DNA of 64,000 nucleotides from Arthrobacter citreus (GTDB taxonomy: Bacteria > Actinomycetota > Actinomycetes > Actinomycetales > Micrococcaceae), in the NCBI RefSeq assembly GCF_038405225.1, contig NZ_CP151657.1, forward strand, positions 3,818,961 to 3,882,960, given 5' to 3'. The position numbers and the translations under genes were made by a program. The notes below the pieces were generated by a model. That model was not told the DNA's origin. It did not search any database and saw only the letters and a list, made by a program, of their open reading frames with translations. Positions 36,670-47,894 of the stretch are shown in pieces (positions within the stretch are counted from its first letter, which is position 1; each line of letters begins with the position of its first letter).

Positions 36670-36859
36670 GGATGAAGTTGTTGTGTCTGCCGCGCCTCAA
36701 AGCCGCGTGTGTAAGCAGCACAACCTGCGTCGATGAACGCTTTCTTTTGTCCCGCTGGCCCTTATCCGGCCAAGCCCTGGACACTGTCTGACTTTTCTTC
36801 GGCGAACCCCCGGCGCCATACGGTTTTGGGGGCCACTTACCGAAAGTTGCCTGTCTTTA
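36670..36859 (+). promoter_or_regulatory. Long 5' leader of the DEAD-box helicase gene
   Basis: About 190 bases without a supported gene, containing GGCC-centred hairpins (GCTGGCC/GGCCAAGC) and a C5/G5 stem (AACCCCCGG with TTTTGGGGG). A short open frame from 36733 runs into the helicase gene in another frame. Such leaders of helicase genes can respond to cold, but nothing here proves it. Confidence 0.4.
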
Positions 36860-38485
36860 ATGACTACTTTTGCTGCCCTTGGTGTGCCCAAGGCACTGGT
36901 TTCCTCCCTCTCCGCTTCCGGAATTGACGAAGCATTCCCGATTCAGGTGGAAACCCTTCCCGATACCCTCAAGGGCCGTGACGTGCTCGGCCGCGGCCGC
37001 ACCGGCTCCGGCAAGACCCTCGCATTTTCCCTTCCGCTGGTTGCGCGGCTTGCAGAAGCCGAAGCCGCATACCGCCGCAAGCCCAACCGCCCGCTGGGCC
37101 TGGTCCTGGCACCCACCCGCGAACTGGCCACGCAGATCAACAACGTGATTGAGCCGCTCGCGAAGGAACTGGGCCTGACCACCACCGTTATTTACGGCGG
37201 CGTTTCCCAGCAGCGCCAGGAAAAGGCGCTGAAGGCAGGCGTGGACATTGTTATTGCTTGCCCCGGCCGGCTTGAAGACCTCATGAAGCAGAAGGTCATC
37301 AGCCTGGAATCCATTGAAATCACTGTGCTCGATGAAGCCGACCACATGGCTGATCTCGGATTCCTGCCGGTAGTCCAGCGACTGCTGGACCGCACTCCCG
37401 AAAAGGGACAGCGCATGCTGTTCTCCGCGACGCTGGACAACGGCGTGGACAAGCTTGTCCGCCGCTACCTGTCCAACCCGCTGACGCATTCGGTGGACGA
37501 GCCGCAGGCGGCCGTGTCCACCATGGAACACCACGTCCTGCTCGTCCAGGACCAGACAGCCAAGAAGCTGCTGGTCAAGGAACTGGCCTCGGGCCAGGGC
37601 CGCCGCATCATGTTCATGCGCACCAAGCACCACGCACGGAAGATGGCCAAGTTCCTCACTGACAGCGGAATTCCCACCGTTGACCTGCACGGGAACTTGT
37701 CCCAGAACGCCCGCGACCGGAACCTGGCGGAGTTCTCCTCCGGTGACGTCCGCGTCCTCGTTGCCACCGACGTCGCCGCCCGCGGCGTGCACGTGGACGA
37801 CGTTGAGCTGGTTGTCCACATCGACCCGCCCACGGAGCACAAGGCTTACCTGCACCGCTCAGGCCGTACGGCCCGTGCCGGTTCCAGCGGAACCGTTGTC
37901 ACGCTGACCCTTCCGGAGCAGAAGAGCGAAGTCTCCAAGCTCATGAAGGCCGCCGGCGTGGACGTGTCGATCGAGAAGGTCTCGCACAATTCTCCGTCCA
38001 TCGCGAAGCTGATCGGCGACCGCGCCGCTGCTGTGGAGCCGCATGTGCGCGCCGCCCAGCTCGCGTCCAAGTCTCCTCAGCAGGGCGGCGGCCGGTCCAC
38101 CGGTGCCAATGCCCAGCGCAAGCGCGCCGCCCGCTCCACCACCGCACCCCGTGCCGGCGGCCGGGGCGGATCCGGCGGACGCGGACGTGTCTCTGTCGAG
38201 CGCACGGAACGCAGCGACCGCAGCGACCGCAACGACTTCACGCCCGATGCCCCCCGCGCCGGCCGGTCCCAGGACGGACGCCGCGGTGCAGCTGCGGCTT
38301 CCACCGCCTCCGGCCGCAACCGCCGCCCGGCCACGGGCCAGCGCGCCGGTGACGTGGCTCCCGCAGGCGGCGGCCGTCCGGCTGCTTCCCGCAACCAGGC
38401 ACCGTCCGGTGCCGGCCGTCCCGCACGCGGTGCCGGCCCCCGCCGCGCAACGGCTCCGGCTTCGAACGAGCGCCGTTCACGCTAA
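36860..38485 (+). CDS. DEAD-box RNA helicase
   Basis: A 541-aa ATP-dependent RNA helicase. Q-motif and motif I are at FPIQVETLPDTLKGRDVLGRG and GRTGSGKT (about residues 45-52); then APTRELA, CPGRLEDL, DEAD at LDEADHM, SAT at FSATLD, and HRSGRTARAG in the second RecA domain. The C-terminal 140 residues are a basic Arg/Gly/Ala tail with short RG repeats that likely binds RNA. It resembles DeaD/RhlE-type enzymes used in ribosome assembly or cold adaptation. It is preceded by a long leader and ended by a strong terminator. Confidence 0.93.
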   Translation: MTTFAALGVPKALVSSLSASGIDEAFPIQVETLPDTLKGRDVLGRGRTGSGKTLAFSLPLVARLAEAEAAYRRKPNRPLGLVLAPTRELATQINNVIEPLAKELGLTTTVIYGGVSQQRQEKALKAGVDIVIACPGRLEDLMKQKVISLESIEITVLDEADHMADLGFLPVVQRLLDRTPEKGQRMLFSATLDNGVDKLVRRYLSNPLTHSVDEPQAAVSTMEHHVLLVQDQTAKKLLVKELASGQGRRIMFMRTKHHARKMAKFLTDSGIPTVDLHGNLSQNARDRNLAEFSSGDVRVLVATDVAARGVHVDDVELVVHIDPPTEHKAYLHRSGRTARAGSSGTVVTLTLPEQKSEVSKLMKAAGVDVSIEKVSHNSPSIAKLIGDRAAAVEPHVRAAQLASKSPQQGGGRSTGANAQRKRAARSTTAPRAGGRGGSGGRGRVSVERTERSDRSDRNDFTPDAPRAGRSQDGRRGAAAASTASGRNRRPATGQRAGDVAPAGGGRPAASRNQAPSGAGRPARGAGPRRATAPASNERRSR

Positions 38486-38502
38486 ACAGCAGCACCAACG
38501 CT

Positions 38503-38543
38503 AAAGGCGCCTGCTTCCTTTCGGGAAGCAGGCGCCTTTTCGT
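38503..38543. terminator. Bidirectional terminator between helicase and hutD-like genes
   Basis: AAAGGCGCCTGCTTCC pairs with GGAAGCAGGCGCCTTT around a TTTCG loop, with T runs on both strands. It serves the two convergent genes. Confidence 0.9.
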
Positions 38544-38559
38544 TTGCCCGGGCCCGGGA

Positions 38560-39120
38560 TTAATCCAGAGCGTAGAACGAGACGAGCGCGGCGAATCCGC
38601 GTCCCAGCACGGCGGGCCGCCCGGCGTTTCCGGCCACCGCGTCCAGGGGTTCCAGCGCCGTCGTCGAACCGTCGGCGGCCGTGACCGAAGCCGAGCCGTG
38701 CAGCAGCACCACAAACTGTCCTTCGCCGACGGTCTGCGGGTTCTTCTTGGAGAGTTCAGCCACCAGCACCGAAGCGCCCGTGGTGCCCCGGTCCACCAGC
38801 GTGTTCAGCACCGTCACCGGCCCCGTGGGCAGCGCGGCTTCCGCGGGGGAGTCCCCGGAGTACCGGAAGGGACGGAACCTTTCCATCCCATGCTCGACGC
38901 CGTCGACGGTCAGGACGAGCAATTCGCCTTCAACCGGCACCGTGATGCGGTCCTGGCCGGGAAAACCCGTGAAGGCTCCGGGCTTGTCGATGGACGCAAT
39001 ACTCAGGCGCCAGCCGGCGCCGGAGGACAGTTCCTTGACCCTGCCGTTGTTTTTTCCCCAGGCAGTTGAGGGCAAATCGGGAAAGCGGATGAGGGTGCCG
39101 GTGTTCTCGGGACTGCTCAC
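38560..39120 (-). CDS. HutD family protein
   Basis: A 186-aa cupin-fold protein of the HutD/Ves family, with a start like RFPDLPSTAWGKNNGRVKEL, then WRLSIASIDKPGAFTGFPGQDRI, and LVLTVDG in the middle. HutD is linked to histidine utilisation in Pseudomonas, but no hut genes are visible here, so its role is open. The start is a GTG following GTAAGGACACC. It lies seven bases after the flavin-binding protein gene on the same strand, so the two are an operon. Confidence 0.82.
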   Translation of the reverse strand: MSSPENTGTLIRFPDLPSTAWGKNNGRVKELSSGAGWRLSIASIDKPGAFTGFPGQDRITVPVEGELLVLTVDGVEHGMERFRPFRYSGDSPAEAALPTGPVTVLNTLVDRGTTGASVLVAELSKKNPQTVGEGQFVVLLHGSASVTAADGSTTALEPLDAVAGNAGRPAVLGRGFAALVSFYALD

Positions 39121-39127
39121 GGTGTCC

Positions 39128-39613
39128 TTACTCGATGGATGGCAGCGGGTTGGCGCCGCGCAGGTAGTGGCGGCGGGCTGCACTGTTGATCAAAAAACTG
39201 CGGCCGCTGGTCTGCGCCGGTTCGATCCGGAGGAAATGGTTCTTTTCCCCGGACTGCCAGGGGAACAGCGGAAGCTCCTCGGAAGCCAGGATTTCCTCGA
39301 TGCCGTCCAGCTGCACCGCGGCCCCTTTCAGGACGACGCTCCAGGCCTGGCCAAGGCGCTCGTCATAGCCGTCCACTTCGAAGGCGACGGCGCCGCCCTC
39401 GAGGGCGCCCGCGAGCTTTGTTCCCGCAGCGGTGCGGAAAACCACGGATCCGCGGTCAACAACAAAGTTAATGGGGAAAATCTCGGGGTGCTGATCCACC
39501 ACCACTGCCAGCCGGCCGATGGCGGCTTGGCGAATGTAGTCCCAGCACTGGTTGGCGCTTAGTTCGGCGGGCTTCTCGGCAGGTGTTCCGGCATCATCAT
39601 TGATAGGCGACAT
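39128..39613 (-). CDS. Pyridoxamine 5'-phosphate oxidase-like flavin-binding protein
   Basis: A 161-aa split-barrel protein. The core is CWDYIRQAAIGRLAVVVDQHPEIFPINFVVDRGSVVFRTAAGTKL, the usual PPOX-like start, then VAFEVDGYDERLGQAWSVVLKGAA. Such proteins bind FMN or F420 and reduce small molecules; the role here is unknown. TAGACT lies six bases before the ATG. It is the first gene of an operon with the HutD-like gene. Confidence 0.85.
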   Translation of the reverse strand: MSPINDDAGTPAEKPAELSANQCWDYIRQAAIGRLAVVVDQHPEIFPINFVVDRGSVVFRTAAGTKLAGALEGGAVAFEVDGYDERLGQAWSVVLKGAAVQLDGIEEILASEELPLFPWQSGEKNHFLRIEPAQTSGRSFLINSAARRHYLRGANPLPSIE

Positions 39614-39619
39614 GCCCTC

Positions 39620-39625
39620 AGTCTA
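39620..39625 (-). promoter_or_regulatory. Candidate -10 box for the PPOX-like gene
   Basis: TAGACT on the minus strand, six bases (GAGGGC) before the ATG. Confidence 0.4.
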
Positions 39626-39707
39626 GTTGCAGCGGTGAGCTTCGCCGGAAACCCGCGCAGGGCCCGCGGTTATGGTGCCGCCGGCGCCCGTGCCCCACAA
39701 TAAGACG

Positions 39708-40166
39708 ATGAACCTCATCCTGAACCTCATCTGGCTCCTGTTCGGCGGCATCTGGCTGGCACTGGGCTATGTGCTGGCCGGAATCGTCTGCTGCGTGCTG
39801 ATTGTGACCATCCCGTTTGGCATTGCGTCGTTCCGGATCGCGGCCTATGCGTTCTGGCCGTTCGGGCGGACCGTGGTGGACCGCGGGGGATCCCCGGGGC
39901 TGCTGTCCACGGTGGGCAACGTCATCTGGCTGGTGGTGGCGGGCGTGTGGATCGCGGTGGGACATATCCTCACCGCCATCCCCATGTTCATCAGCATCAT
40001 TGGCATTCCGCTCGGCATCGCCAATCTGAAGATGGTCCCGATCTCGCTGATGCCGCTGGGTAAGGTCATTGTGCCGACGGGCCGTCCCGGGCTCACTCCG
40101 TACGGGACCGCCGCGCCTTACGGAGCCGCGGATCCCTACGGGTCGGCCGGACCCTACGGACGCTGA
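39708..40166 (+). CDS. YccF domain membrane protein
   Basis: A 152-aa protein with two copies of the YccF repeat. Each has a hydrophobic segment followed by a motif with IPFGIASFRIA or IPLGIANLKM. The first copy begins NLIWLLFGGIWLALGYVLAG and the second NVIWLVVAGVWIAVGH. The C-terminus is a short repeat of PYG units. Function of the family is unknown. The ATG at 39708 is chosen because the domain starts there; an upstream ATG is in frame but not supported. It is followed five bases later by an ACT protein gene. Confidence 0.85.
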   Translation: MNLILNLIWLLFGGIWLALGYVLAGIVCCVLIVTIPFGIASFRIAAYAFWPFGRTVVDRGGSPGLLSTVGNVIWLVVAGVWIAVGHILTAIPMFISIIGIPLGIANLKMVPISLMPLGKVIVPTGRPGLTPYGTAAPYGAADPYGSAGPYGR

Positions 40167-40171
40167 CGTAC

Positions 40172-40621
40172 GTGGCTGATTCAACGCCCGCAGTCAGGCT
40201 TACCCTTCTTCCGGAAAAGCTGAGCATCTTCCGGTTCCAGCCGTCCGCCCCGGTGCCGGATCTGGCCGCCTTCACGGGAGTGTGGTCCGTAACCCGCACC
40301 CGGCGCGAGATATCCGTAGTGGCAGAGGAAGGCGCGTGCTCCGCTGCCGACGAGGAAGACCCGGGATGGCGGTGCCTCTACGTTGACGGTCCCATTCCCT
40401 TCAACCTCACCGGAATTGTCGCTGGCATCACCTCGGCCATTGCAGCTGCGGGTTTGCCGGTGTTTGTCCTGTCAACTTTCGACAGCGACCTGATTCTCCT
40501 GCGGGGCGAATCCGTGGACCGTGCTTTGCGGGCGCTGCGGGACAAGGGGTACGCCATCGGGGTTCCTCCGCTTCCGGAGCTGTCGGCTACCCGGCAACCC
40601 CATCCAGGAAGGCCTTCATAA
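40172..40621 (+). CDS. ACT domain protein (CASTOR/ACT_7-like)
   Basis: A 149-aa protein with the pattern LTLLPEKLSIFRF, then W-SVTRTRREISVVAEEG, and a second ACT domain with IPFNLTGIVAGITSAIAAAGLPVFVLSTFDSDLILL. Such proteins bind amino acids and act as sensors, but no partner enzyme is adjacent. The start is a GTG. The last 35 bases overlap the end of the penicillin-binding protein gene on the other strand. Confidence 0.8.
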   Translation: MADSTPAVRLTLLPEKLSIFRFQPSAPVPDLAAFTGVWSVTRTRREISVVAEEGACSAADEEDPGWRCLYVDGPIPFNLTGIVAGITSAIAAAGLPVFVLSTFDSDLILLRGESVDRALRALRDKGYAIGVPPLPELSATRQPHPGRPS

Positions 40622-42560
40622 GCGGACCTCCGGATGTGGAACCAAGCTCACCCTCGGCCACGAACACGGCTACGGCCAGGTCCCCCTGCAGCGCCACCAC
40701 CCAGGCATGGGTCCGCGGCGGGGTTTCGCTGCCAAACTCCGCTGTTCCCGTTTTCGCCAGCACCGGCTCTCCCGGAACATCCAGCAGCACGTTGGCACCG
40801 CCGTCGGTCACAACGCCCCGCATCAGCTCACGCAGCGATGTTGCCTCGGCAGCCGTGAGGGCGCCGGCCTCGACGGGCTTTGCGGTTTCCGAGGCAGCCG
40901 GTGCCGATGCCGTGGAGGAAGCACCGGAGGACGCAGCGGGATCCGATGCCGCCGGCGCCTCGGGATCAGCAGTGACCAGGACGGGCGTAACCCGTTCACC
41001 CTTGCCAACGGATGCGGCGGCAATGGCCATGGCCAGCGGGGACGCCAGCACCTCGCCCTGCCCGATCATGGAAGCGGCATGGTTGGTTCCTTCCGCGGTC
41101 TCCGGAACAGACCCGAAAAACGCCCCGGTGCCGATGGACTGCTCCACCCCAAGACCAAGGTCTGCGGCTGCGGCGGCCAGTGCCCCCTGGGAAACCGTGT
41201 CCCGCGTGCCGATAAACGCGGTGTTGCAGGACTGGGCAAAGGCATCGCGCAACGGAATGTCGCCCACAAAGGCTGCCGGATAGGTGCTGGCGTTGTTGAA
41301 TTTGCGCCCGTCAACAAGCAGCTCGGCCGGGCACGACAGCACGCTGTCCGCAGTGGTTCCCTGCCGAAGCAGTGCCAGCGAAGTGGCAATCTTGAAGGTG
41401 GACCCCGGCGGGTACTGGCCCAGGAGGGCGGTTTGCTGACCTTCGCTGCCGGGCCCGTTGGCCACGGTGAGGACGTCGCCGGTGGATGGCTGGATGGCCA
41501 CGATGGCCGAGGCCGACGGCTCCTCTTCGAGGACTGACTCGGCCAGGGCCTGCAGCCGGGGATCGAGACTGGTCTGCAGGGCGGTGCCGTCTTCGGAATT
41601 GACGCTGAACACAACTTCGCTGCCGGAGGCGTTCTCCACGCTGACAGCCACACCGGGAGTGCCCTGCAGCTGCAGGTCATACTGCTGCTGCAGGCCGGCG
41701 AGCCCGGTCTGGTCCCCGGGCGAAAGCCGCCCCTCGGATTCCTCGATGATTTCCGCGGTGGCCTCACCCACCGAGCCGAGCAGCGCGCGGGCAAAGGTGC
41801 GGGTGGGGGCCAGCACTCGGGAGTCAGGAAGCGACAGGCCGCCCGGGATGCCCGCCAGCGCTTCGGGCGTGACGGGACCGTCAGCTTCCTGGCGCTGCAC
41901 GATTGCCTCCACAAACGCTTCAGGACCGGACGCGGCAACCTGTGCCGTGTACGCGGCCGGATCAAGACCAGCGAGCTCGGCCAATGCGGCAGCCGACGCG
42001 GGCTGCAGGCCCTCTGGCACATCGGGCTTGTTGATCCCGATCCGCAGCACGGGGCGGGAGGCCATCAGCGGCTCGCCGAAACGGTCCAGGATTTCGCCGC
42101 GAAGCCCCTGGGACGTGGTGCGGGCCAGCCGGCCACCCTCGAGAAGGGTTTCAAAGAGCACGGAGGGAGCCCACTCCACCTGCCACGTGTCATCGTCGCC
42201 GCGGCGCAGCTGAGCGGTGCTTTCATAGGACCAGTCCGGCGTCGAATCCATGTTGACATCCCAGGCATAGGCCAGGCGGACGGCAGCGGCGTCGTCGTTC
42301 TCCGGATCTTCCTCGATGCCCGCCACAGTGACAGCGGGATCGATGTCGCCCATGCCCTCCAGCATGTCCGCCAGCTCGGCATTGACGCTGGCCGGATCAG
42401 TGTTGTTGAAGGCCGACGCCGACACGTCCCTGCCGGCGAGCCCGCGGGCCAGCTCGGCGGCCGCGTCCTGCGGCGAAGGTTTGTCCTCCGAGCAGGACAC
42501 CAGGGTCAGTGCGAGGGCCGAGGCAGCGAGTACGGACGTGAAAGTGCGGATTTTCCCCAT
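40587..42560 (-). CDS. Penicillin-binding lipoprotein (class B-type transpeptidase)
   Basis: A 657-aa cell-wall transpeptidase. The N-terminus has a lipoprotein signal ending in LTLVSC (Cys about residue 23). Then follow an NTF2-like MecA-type domain (about 30-150), a PBP dimerisation domain and the transpeptidase domain: STFK with Ser387, SCNTAF about 55 residues later and KTGT at 603-606. It probably cross-links peptidoglycan outside the membrane. A Ser/Ala-rich linker (about residues 540-570) interrupts the last third. TACTCT lies six bases before the ATG. It overlaps an ACT gene at its 3' end. Confidence 0.92.
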   Translation of the reverse strand: MGKIRTFTSVLAASALALTLVSCSEDKPSPQDAAAELARGLAGRDVSASAFNNTDPASVNAELADMLEGMGDIDPAVTVAGIEEDPENDDAAAVRLAYAWDVNMDSTPDWSYESTAQLRRGDDDTWQVEWAPSVLFETLLEGGRLARTTSQGLRGEILDRFGEPLMASRPVLRIGINKPDVPEGLQPASAAALAELAGLDPAAYTAQVAASGPEAFVEAIVQRQEADGPVTPEALAGIPGGLSLPDSRVLAPTRTFARALLGSVGEATAEIIEESEGRLSPGDQTGLAGLQQQYDLQLQGTPGVAVSVENASGSEVVFSVNSEDGTALQTSLDPRLQALAESVLEEEPSASAIVAIQPSTGDVLTVANGPGSEGQQTALLGQYPPGSTFKIATSLALLRQGTTADSVLSCPAELLVDGRKFNNASTYPAAFVGDIPLRDAFAQSCNTAFIGTRDTVSQGALAAAAADLGLGVEQSIGTGAFFGSVPETAEGTNHAASMIGQGEVLASPLAMAIAAASVGKGERVTPVLVTADPEAPAASDPAASSGASSTASAPAASETAKPVEAGALTAAEATSLRELMRGVVTDGGANVLLDVPGEPVLAKTGTAEFGSETPPRTHAWVVALQGDLAVAVFVAEGELGSTSGGPLMKAFLDGVAG

Positions 42561-42862
42561 CCGCACAGAGTACCCGCGCGGGGCGGCGAAGCGCAGAAGA
42601 CGACGCGGCGGATCCGGCGGAGGCGCGGGGACAGGTGGCAGGCACGGTCCGATTCCGTTCCGGTGTGCCACAAATGAGCAGCCGGGGGCGGCTTCCCGAA
42701 CCCTGTGCACCACTGATATTCCCTGCTACGGTTTCAGAAAGAGGCTGCCTGCGGCCCCGACCACAACTCGCTTCCACTGATCCTGCTGACGGCCACTCGG
42801 CGTCGACGGCCGCTGGAGGACCCGGAACTGGTAGCCGGTTGTTCTACAGAGGAGTGGAAACC
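42561..42862. other. Intergenic region between PBP and SRPBCC genes
   Basis: Between the two divergent genes I see only a TACTCT box at 42567-42572 (for the minus-strand gene) and the ribosome binding site GAGGAGTGG for the plus-strand gene. No RNA gene or small ORF with a credible start stands out. Confidence 0.5.
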
Positions 42863-43471
42863 ATGTCCGAAGCGAACTTCGCGTTTGAGCAAACTGAGCG
42901 CACCTTCGGCCGCCGCCAGATCCAGGCTGGTCACGCGCTCATGATGATGATTTCGCGGACCATTCCCCACCCCATCGGTGAAGTTTGGGTGGCGCTCACG
43001 GATCCGGAGCGTTTGGAGCAGTACGTTGGCCGTCCCGAGGGGGACCTGCGCCGCGGGGGAACCTATGAACTGCCCGACGGCACCCGTGGCGGCATTCTCC
43101 GCTGCGATCCGCCCCGGCTGCTGACCCTCTCGGTACAGCGCCCCGGCGGGCATTCGGCCGAATTGGAGGTGCACCTCACCGCCGAGGATTCACGTACCCA
43201 CATCGATCTGAAGTACGCCTCGGTCCGTAAGGGCTTTGTGCTGATCGACGCGGTTTCCGGCGAATGGGCGGCGGGGCCCGGATGGGAATTTTTCCTCGAC
43301 AGCCTCACCGACTTCCTGGACGGAAAGACTCCCGAAGAGCCGCTGGGAATCATCGGCTGGAGGTCCTTTGAGGGACAGCAGCTGGACCTGTACCAGGCGC
43401 GGAACGCGGAATGGGAAAAGGCCAAAGCCGACTGGGACCACGAGCACGAGGCAGCTCCCGGCCCGTCCTGA
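42863..43471 (+). CDS. SRPBCC family protein (AHSA1-like)
   Basis: A 202-aa protein with the START/Bet v1-like fold. It has ISRTIPHPIGEVWVALTDPERLEQYVGRPEGDL, the typical opening, then GTRGGILRCDPPRLLTLSV, and the C-terminal helix PGWEFFLDSLTDFLDGK. AHSA1-like members are ligand-binding or chaperone-associated proteins. The ATG at 42863 follows GAGGAGTGGAAACC. It lies 195 bases before clpB. Function is not assigned. Confidence 0.82.
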   Translation: MSEANFAFEQTERTFGRRQIQAGHALMMMISRTIPHPIGEVWVALTDPERLEQYVGRPEGDLRRGGTYELPDGTRGGILRCDPPRLLTLSVQRPGGHSAELEVHLTAEDSRTHIDLKYASVRKGFVLIDAVSGEWAAGPGWEFFLDSLTDFLDGKTPEEPLGIIGWRSFEGQQLDLYQARNAEWEKAKADWDHEHEAAPGPS

Positions 43472-43545
43472 TCCGGTGCCTCCAGCTTCCTGTCCTGACC
43501 CTTCTTTTTTAACGGTGCAACGAGGCCCGTAAGCCTGTGGATAAC

Positions 43546-43574
43546 TTTACATCCCAAGTTGAGCGGAATAGACT
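43546..43574 (+). promoter_or_regulatory. clpB promoter
   Basis: TTTACA (43546-43551), 17-base spacer, TAGACT (43569-43574). The HAIR operator covers the -10 region. Confidence 0.7.
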
Positions 43575-43578
43575 CAAG
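43558..43578. promoter_or_regulatory. HAIR operator (HspR site) of clpB
   Basis: TTGAG and CTCAAG separated by nine bases (CGGAATAGA), same architecture as the two HAIR sites at dnaK. Confidence 0.85.
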
Positions 43579-43666
43579 TTTGTTGCGTCCGGATGGATGA
43601 TAGCTGTTGTGTTTGCCGTTCTCCGGAGGCTGGGTAGCAGTCTTTTCAGGTATAAGGAGCCCCGTA

Positions 43667-46294
<2,628 letters not shown>

Positions 46295-46300
<6 letters not shown>

Positions 46301-46328
46301 CGCGCGCCGCCGCCTGACGCGCGCCGTG
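46295..46328. repeat. 17-bp tandem duplication at the end of clpB
   Basis: GCCTGACGCGCGCCG occurs twice with a 17-base period; the clpB stop codon lies in the first copy. Confidence 0.7.
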
Positions 46329-46382
46329 GCTGGCCGGTGAGCCGGGGACTGCTGTTGCCCCGGTCCGCTGATGAGCTCCGGG

Positions 46383-47894
46383 CTACGGCTCAATCAGCGA
46401 TTCGGTGAGTTCCCGGCCCTCACCGGCCACCACGAAGCAGTCCACCCTGCGGTCGCCGTCCTCCCAGGACGCGGGCGTCGGGACTGCCTTGTTGACCTGG
46501 AGATCCAGGTCGCTGTCCGCGGCGGCGGACTCGGTGTAGCGGACCCCGGCGCACACCTCGTCGGCGCGCTCCGTGAGCGCATCCGAGCCCGGGAACTCGT
46601 CGCCCTCGTCATAGGTGGCGGTCGCAACGAGTTGGGCGTTGTGCGGGGTCTCGCAGGTGACCACGTTGGTTGGGTCGTTGACGCCGGTGAAACCGCTCAG
46701 GCATGCCCCGCTTTCGAGCTCGATGGGGGCCACATCCTCTTCCAGCACGCCCGGGTCCTTCTCGGATCCCAGGATGACCGTGAAGAACAGCACCAGCAGC
46801 ACGGCCAGGACGCCCAGAATCCCCACGATCAGCAGCAGCTGCTTGTTTTTCCCGTTCCCCTCGCCCGTGCCCGACGACGGTTCAGACTCCCGCCGGGAGC
46901 GGCGAGACTCTGAGGGTCCGGCAGCCGCGGTGGACCCGGCAGCAGCAGTTTCTGCAGCGGAATCCGGAGCTGGTTTCGCCGCATCGGCGTCGGCGTCCTT
47001 GGACCCTTCGGTGTCCTTGGCGTCTGCCGTGGCTCCGGGTGCCGTGTCTCCGGCGCCAGGGGTCCCGGTCTCGGAGGACTCGCCCGTCATCGGCGCAGCC
47101 GCAGCAATTCCCTCGGTTCGGTTTACGGCCGCCGGATGGTTGGCCGCCGGATCAGTCAGGACGGCGGCGTCCGCTGCCTGGGCTTCCACTTCCTTGACTT
47201 CGGCGGTCGCATCATTGAGCGACGCGGCTTCGGCGGCCTCGGAGCTGATGTCAGGATCTGCCAGCGACGGCGTTTCCAGGGTGACCTCGTCCGGGTTGGT
47301 CACCTCGGGCTCGGCGGCAGGTTCGGAAAGGGGTTCGGACAGGGCGGGGTCCGACGCTGCCGCTTGGCCGGACTCCGCTTCGAAAGCACCGTCCCACAAG
47401 TGGCCGTCATGGTCCTCGCCGCCCGACAGCCACTCGGGGGCTTCGGCGTGCGCTTCAAGATCGGGAAGGGCCGCCGGCCCGGCCTTTGCCTCGGTGGCCT
47501 CGGCGTCTGCCGTGGGTACAGGAGCCGGCTCGGCCGGAGCAGCAGGGGCCGCGGCGTCTGCAGGCTTCGCAGCCTTTGACTCGGTACCGGCGGCTTTCGC
47601 GCCTGCCGGGGTCGGCTTTGCCTTGGTACCGGCGGCTTTCGCGCCTGCCGGGGCCGGCTTTGCCTCGGCCTTGGCCGCAGCGTCTGCCTTGCGAGCCTCG
47701 GCATCCGCCTTGGGGGCCTCTGCGTCTGTCTTGGGGGCCCCGGGGCCGGCCGGCTTTTCCGGCTTTGCCTGCGCCTTGGAGCCGGCACCCGCCGGCGCCG
47801 GCTTTTTCTCGGATCCCGTGGTGTTCGGGGTTGCCTTGAACGCTCCCTCAGGGGGAGGAGAATCGGCCCCCTGCGTGCTGTCTTTATCGCTCAT
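46383..47894 (-). CDS. Septum formation domain-containing membrane protein
   Basis: A 503-aa protein. Residues 1-345 are low-complexity (Ala/Pro/Glu/Lys/Asp), including a 14-residue tandem repeat. A single membrane segment (LLLIVGILGVLAVLLVLFF, about 350-375) is followed by an extracytoplasmic septum-formation domain with paired Cys (GACLSGF, VVTCETPH, DEVCAGV, RVDCFVV) that likely form disulfides. The short N-terminal side should be inside the cell and the Cys domain outside. Members are linked to division in corynebacteria, but not firmly. The ATG follows GGGAGGACC at some distance. Confidence 0.85.
   Translation of the reverse strand: MSDKDSTQGADSPPPEGAFKATPNTTGSEKKPAPAGAGSKAQAKPEKPAGPGAPKTDAEAPKADAEARKADAAAKAEAKPAPAGAKAAGTKAKPTPAGAKAAGTESKAAKPADAAAPAAPAEPAPVPTADAEATEAKAGPAALPDLEAHAEAPEWLSGGEDHDGHLWDGAFEAESGQAAASDPALSEPLSEPAAEPEVTNPDEVTLETPSLADPDISSEAAEAASLNDATAEVKEVEAQAADAAVLTDPAANHPAAVNRTEGIAAAAPMTGESSETGTPGAGDTAPGATADAKDTEGSKDADADAAKPAPDSAAETAAAGSTAAAGPSESRRSRRESEPSSGTGEGNGKNKQLLLIVGILGVLAVLLVLFFTVILGSEKDPGVLEEDVAPIELESGACLSGFTGVNDPTNVVTCETPHNAQLVATATYDEGDEFPGSDALTERADEVCAGVRYTESAAADSDLDLQVNKAVPTPASWEDGDRRVDCFVVAGEGRELTESLIEP
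47583..47666. repeat. 42-bp tandem repeat in the septum-formation protein gene
   Basis: Two 42-base units starting GGTACCGGCGGCTTTCGCGC, nearly identical (one base differs in the sixth codon from the end), encoding PAGAKAAGTKAKPT-like 14-residue units. Confidence 0.85.

Noticed and set aside
36733..36927. 64-codon open frame in the helicase leader as a gene
   Set aside because: It overlaps the helicase start by 68 bases in another frame, has no ribosome binding site and no recognisable product; kept only as part of the leader finding.
46301..46382. CCGGGG/CCCCGG stem between clpB and the septum-protein gene as a terminator
   Set aside because: Short stem with no T run on either strand; not distinguishable from chance in GC-rich DNA.
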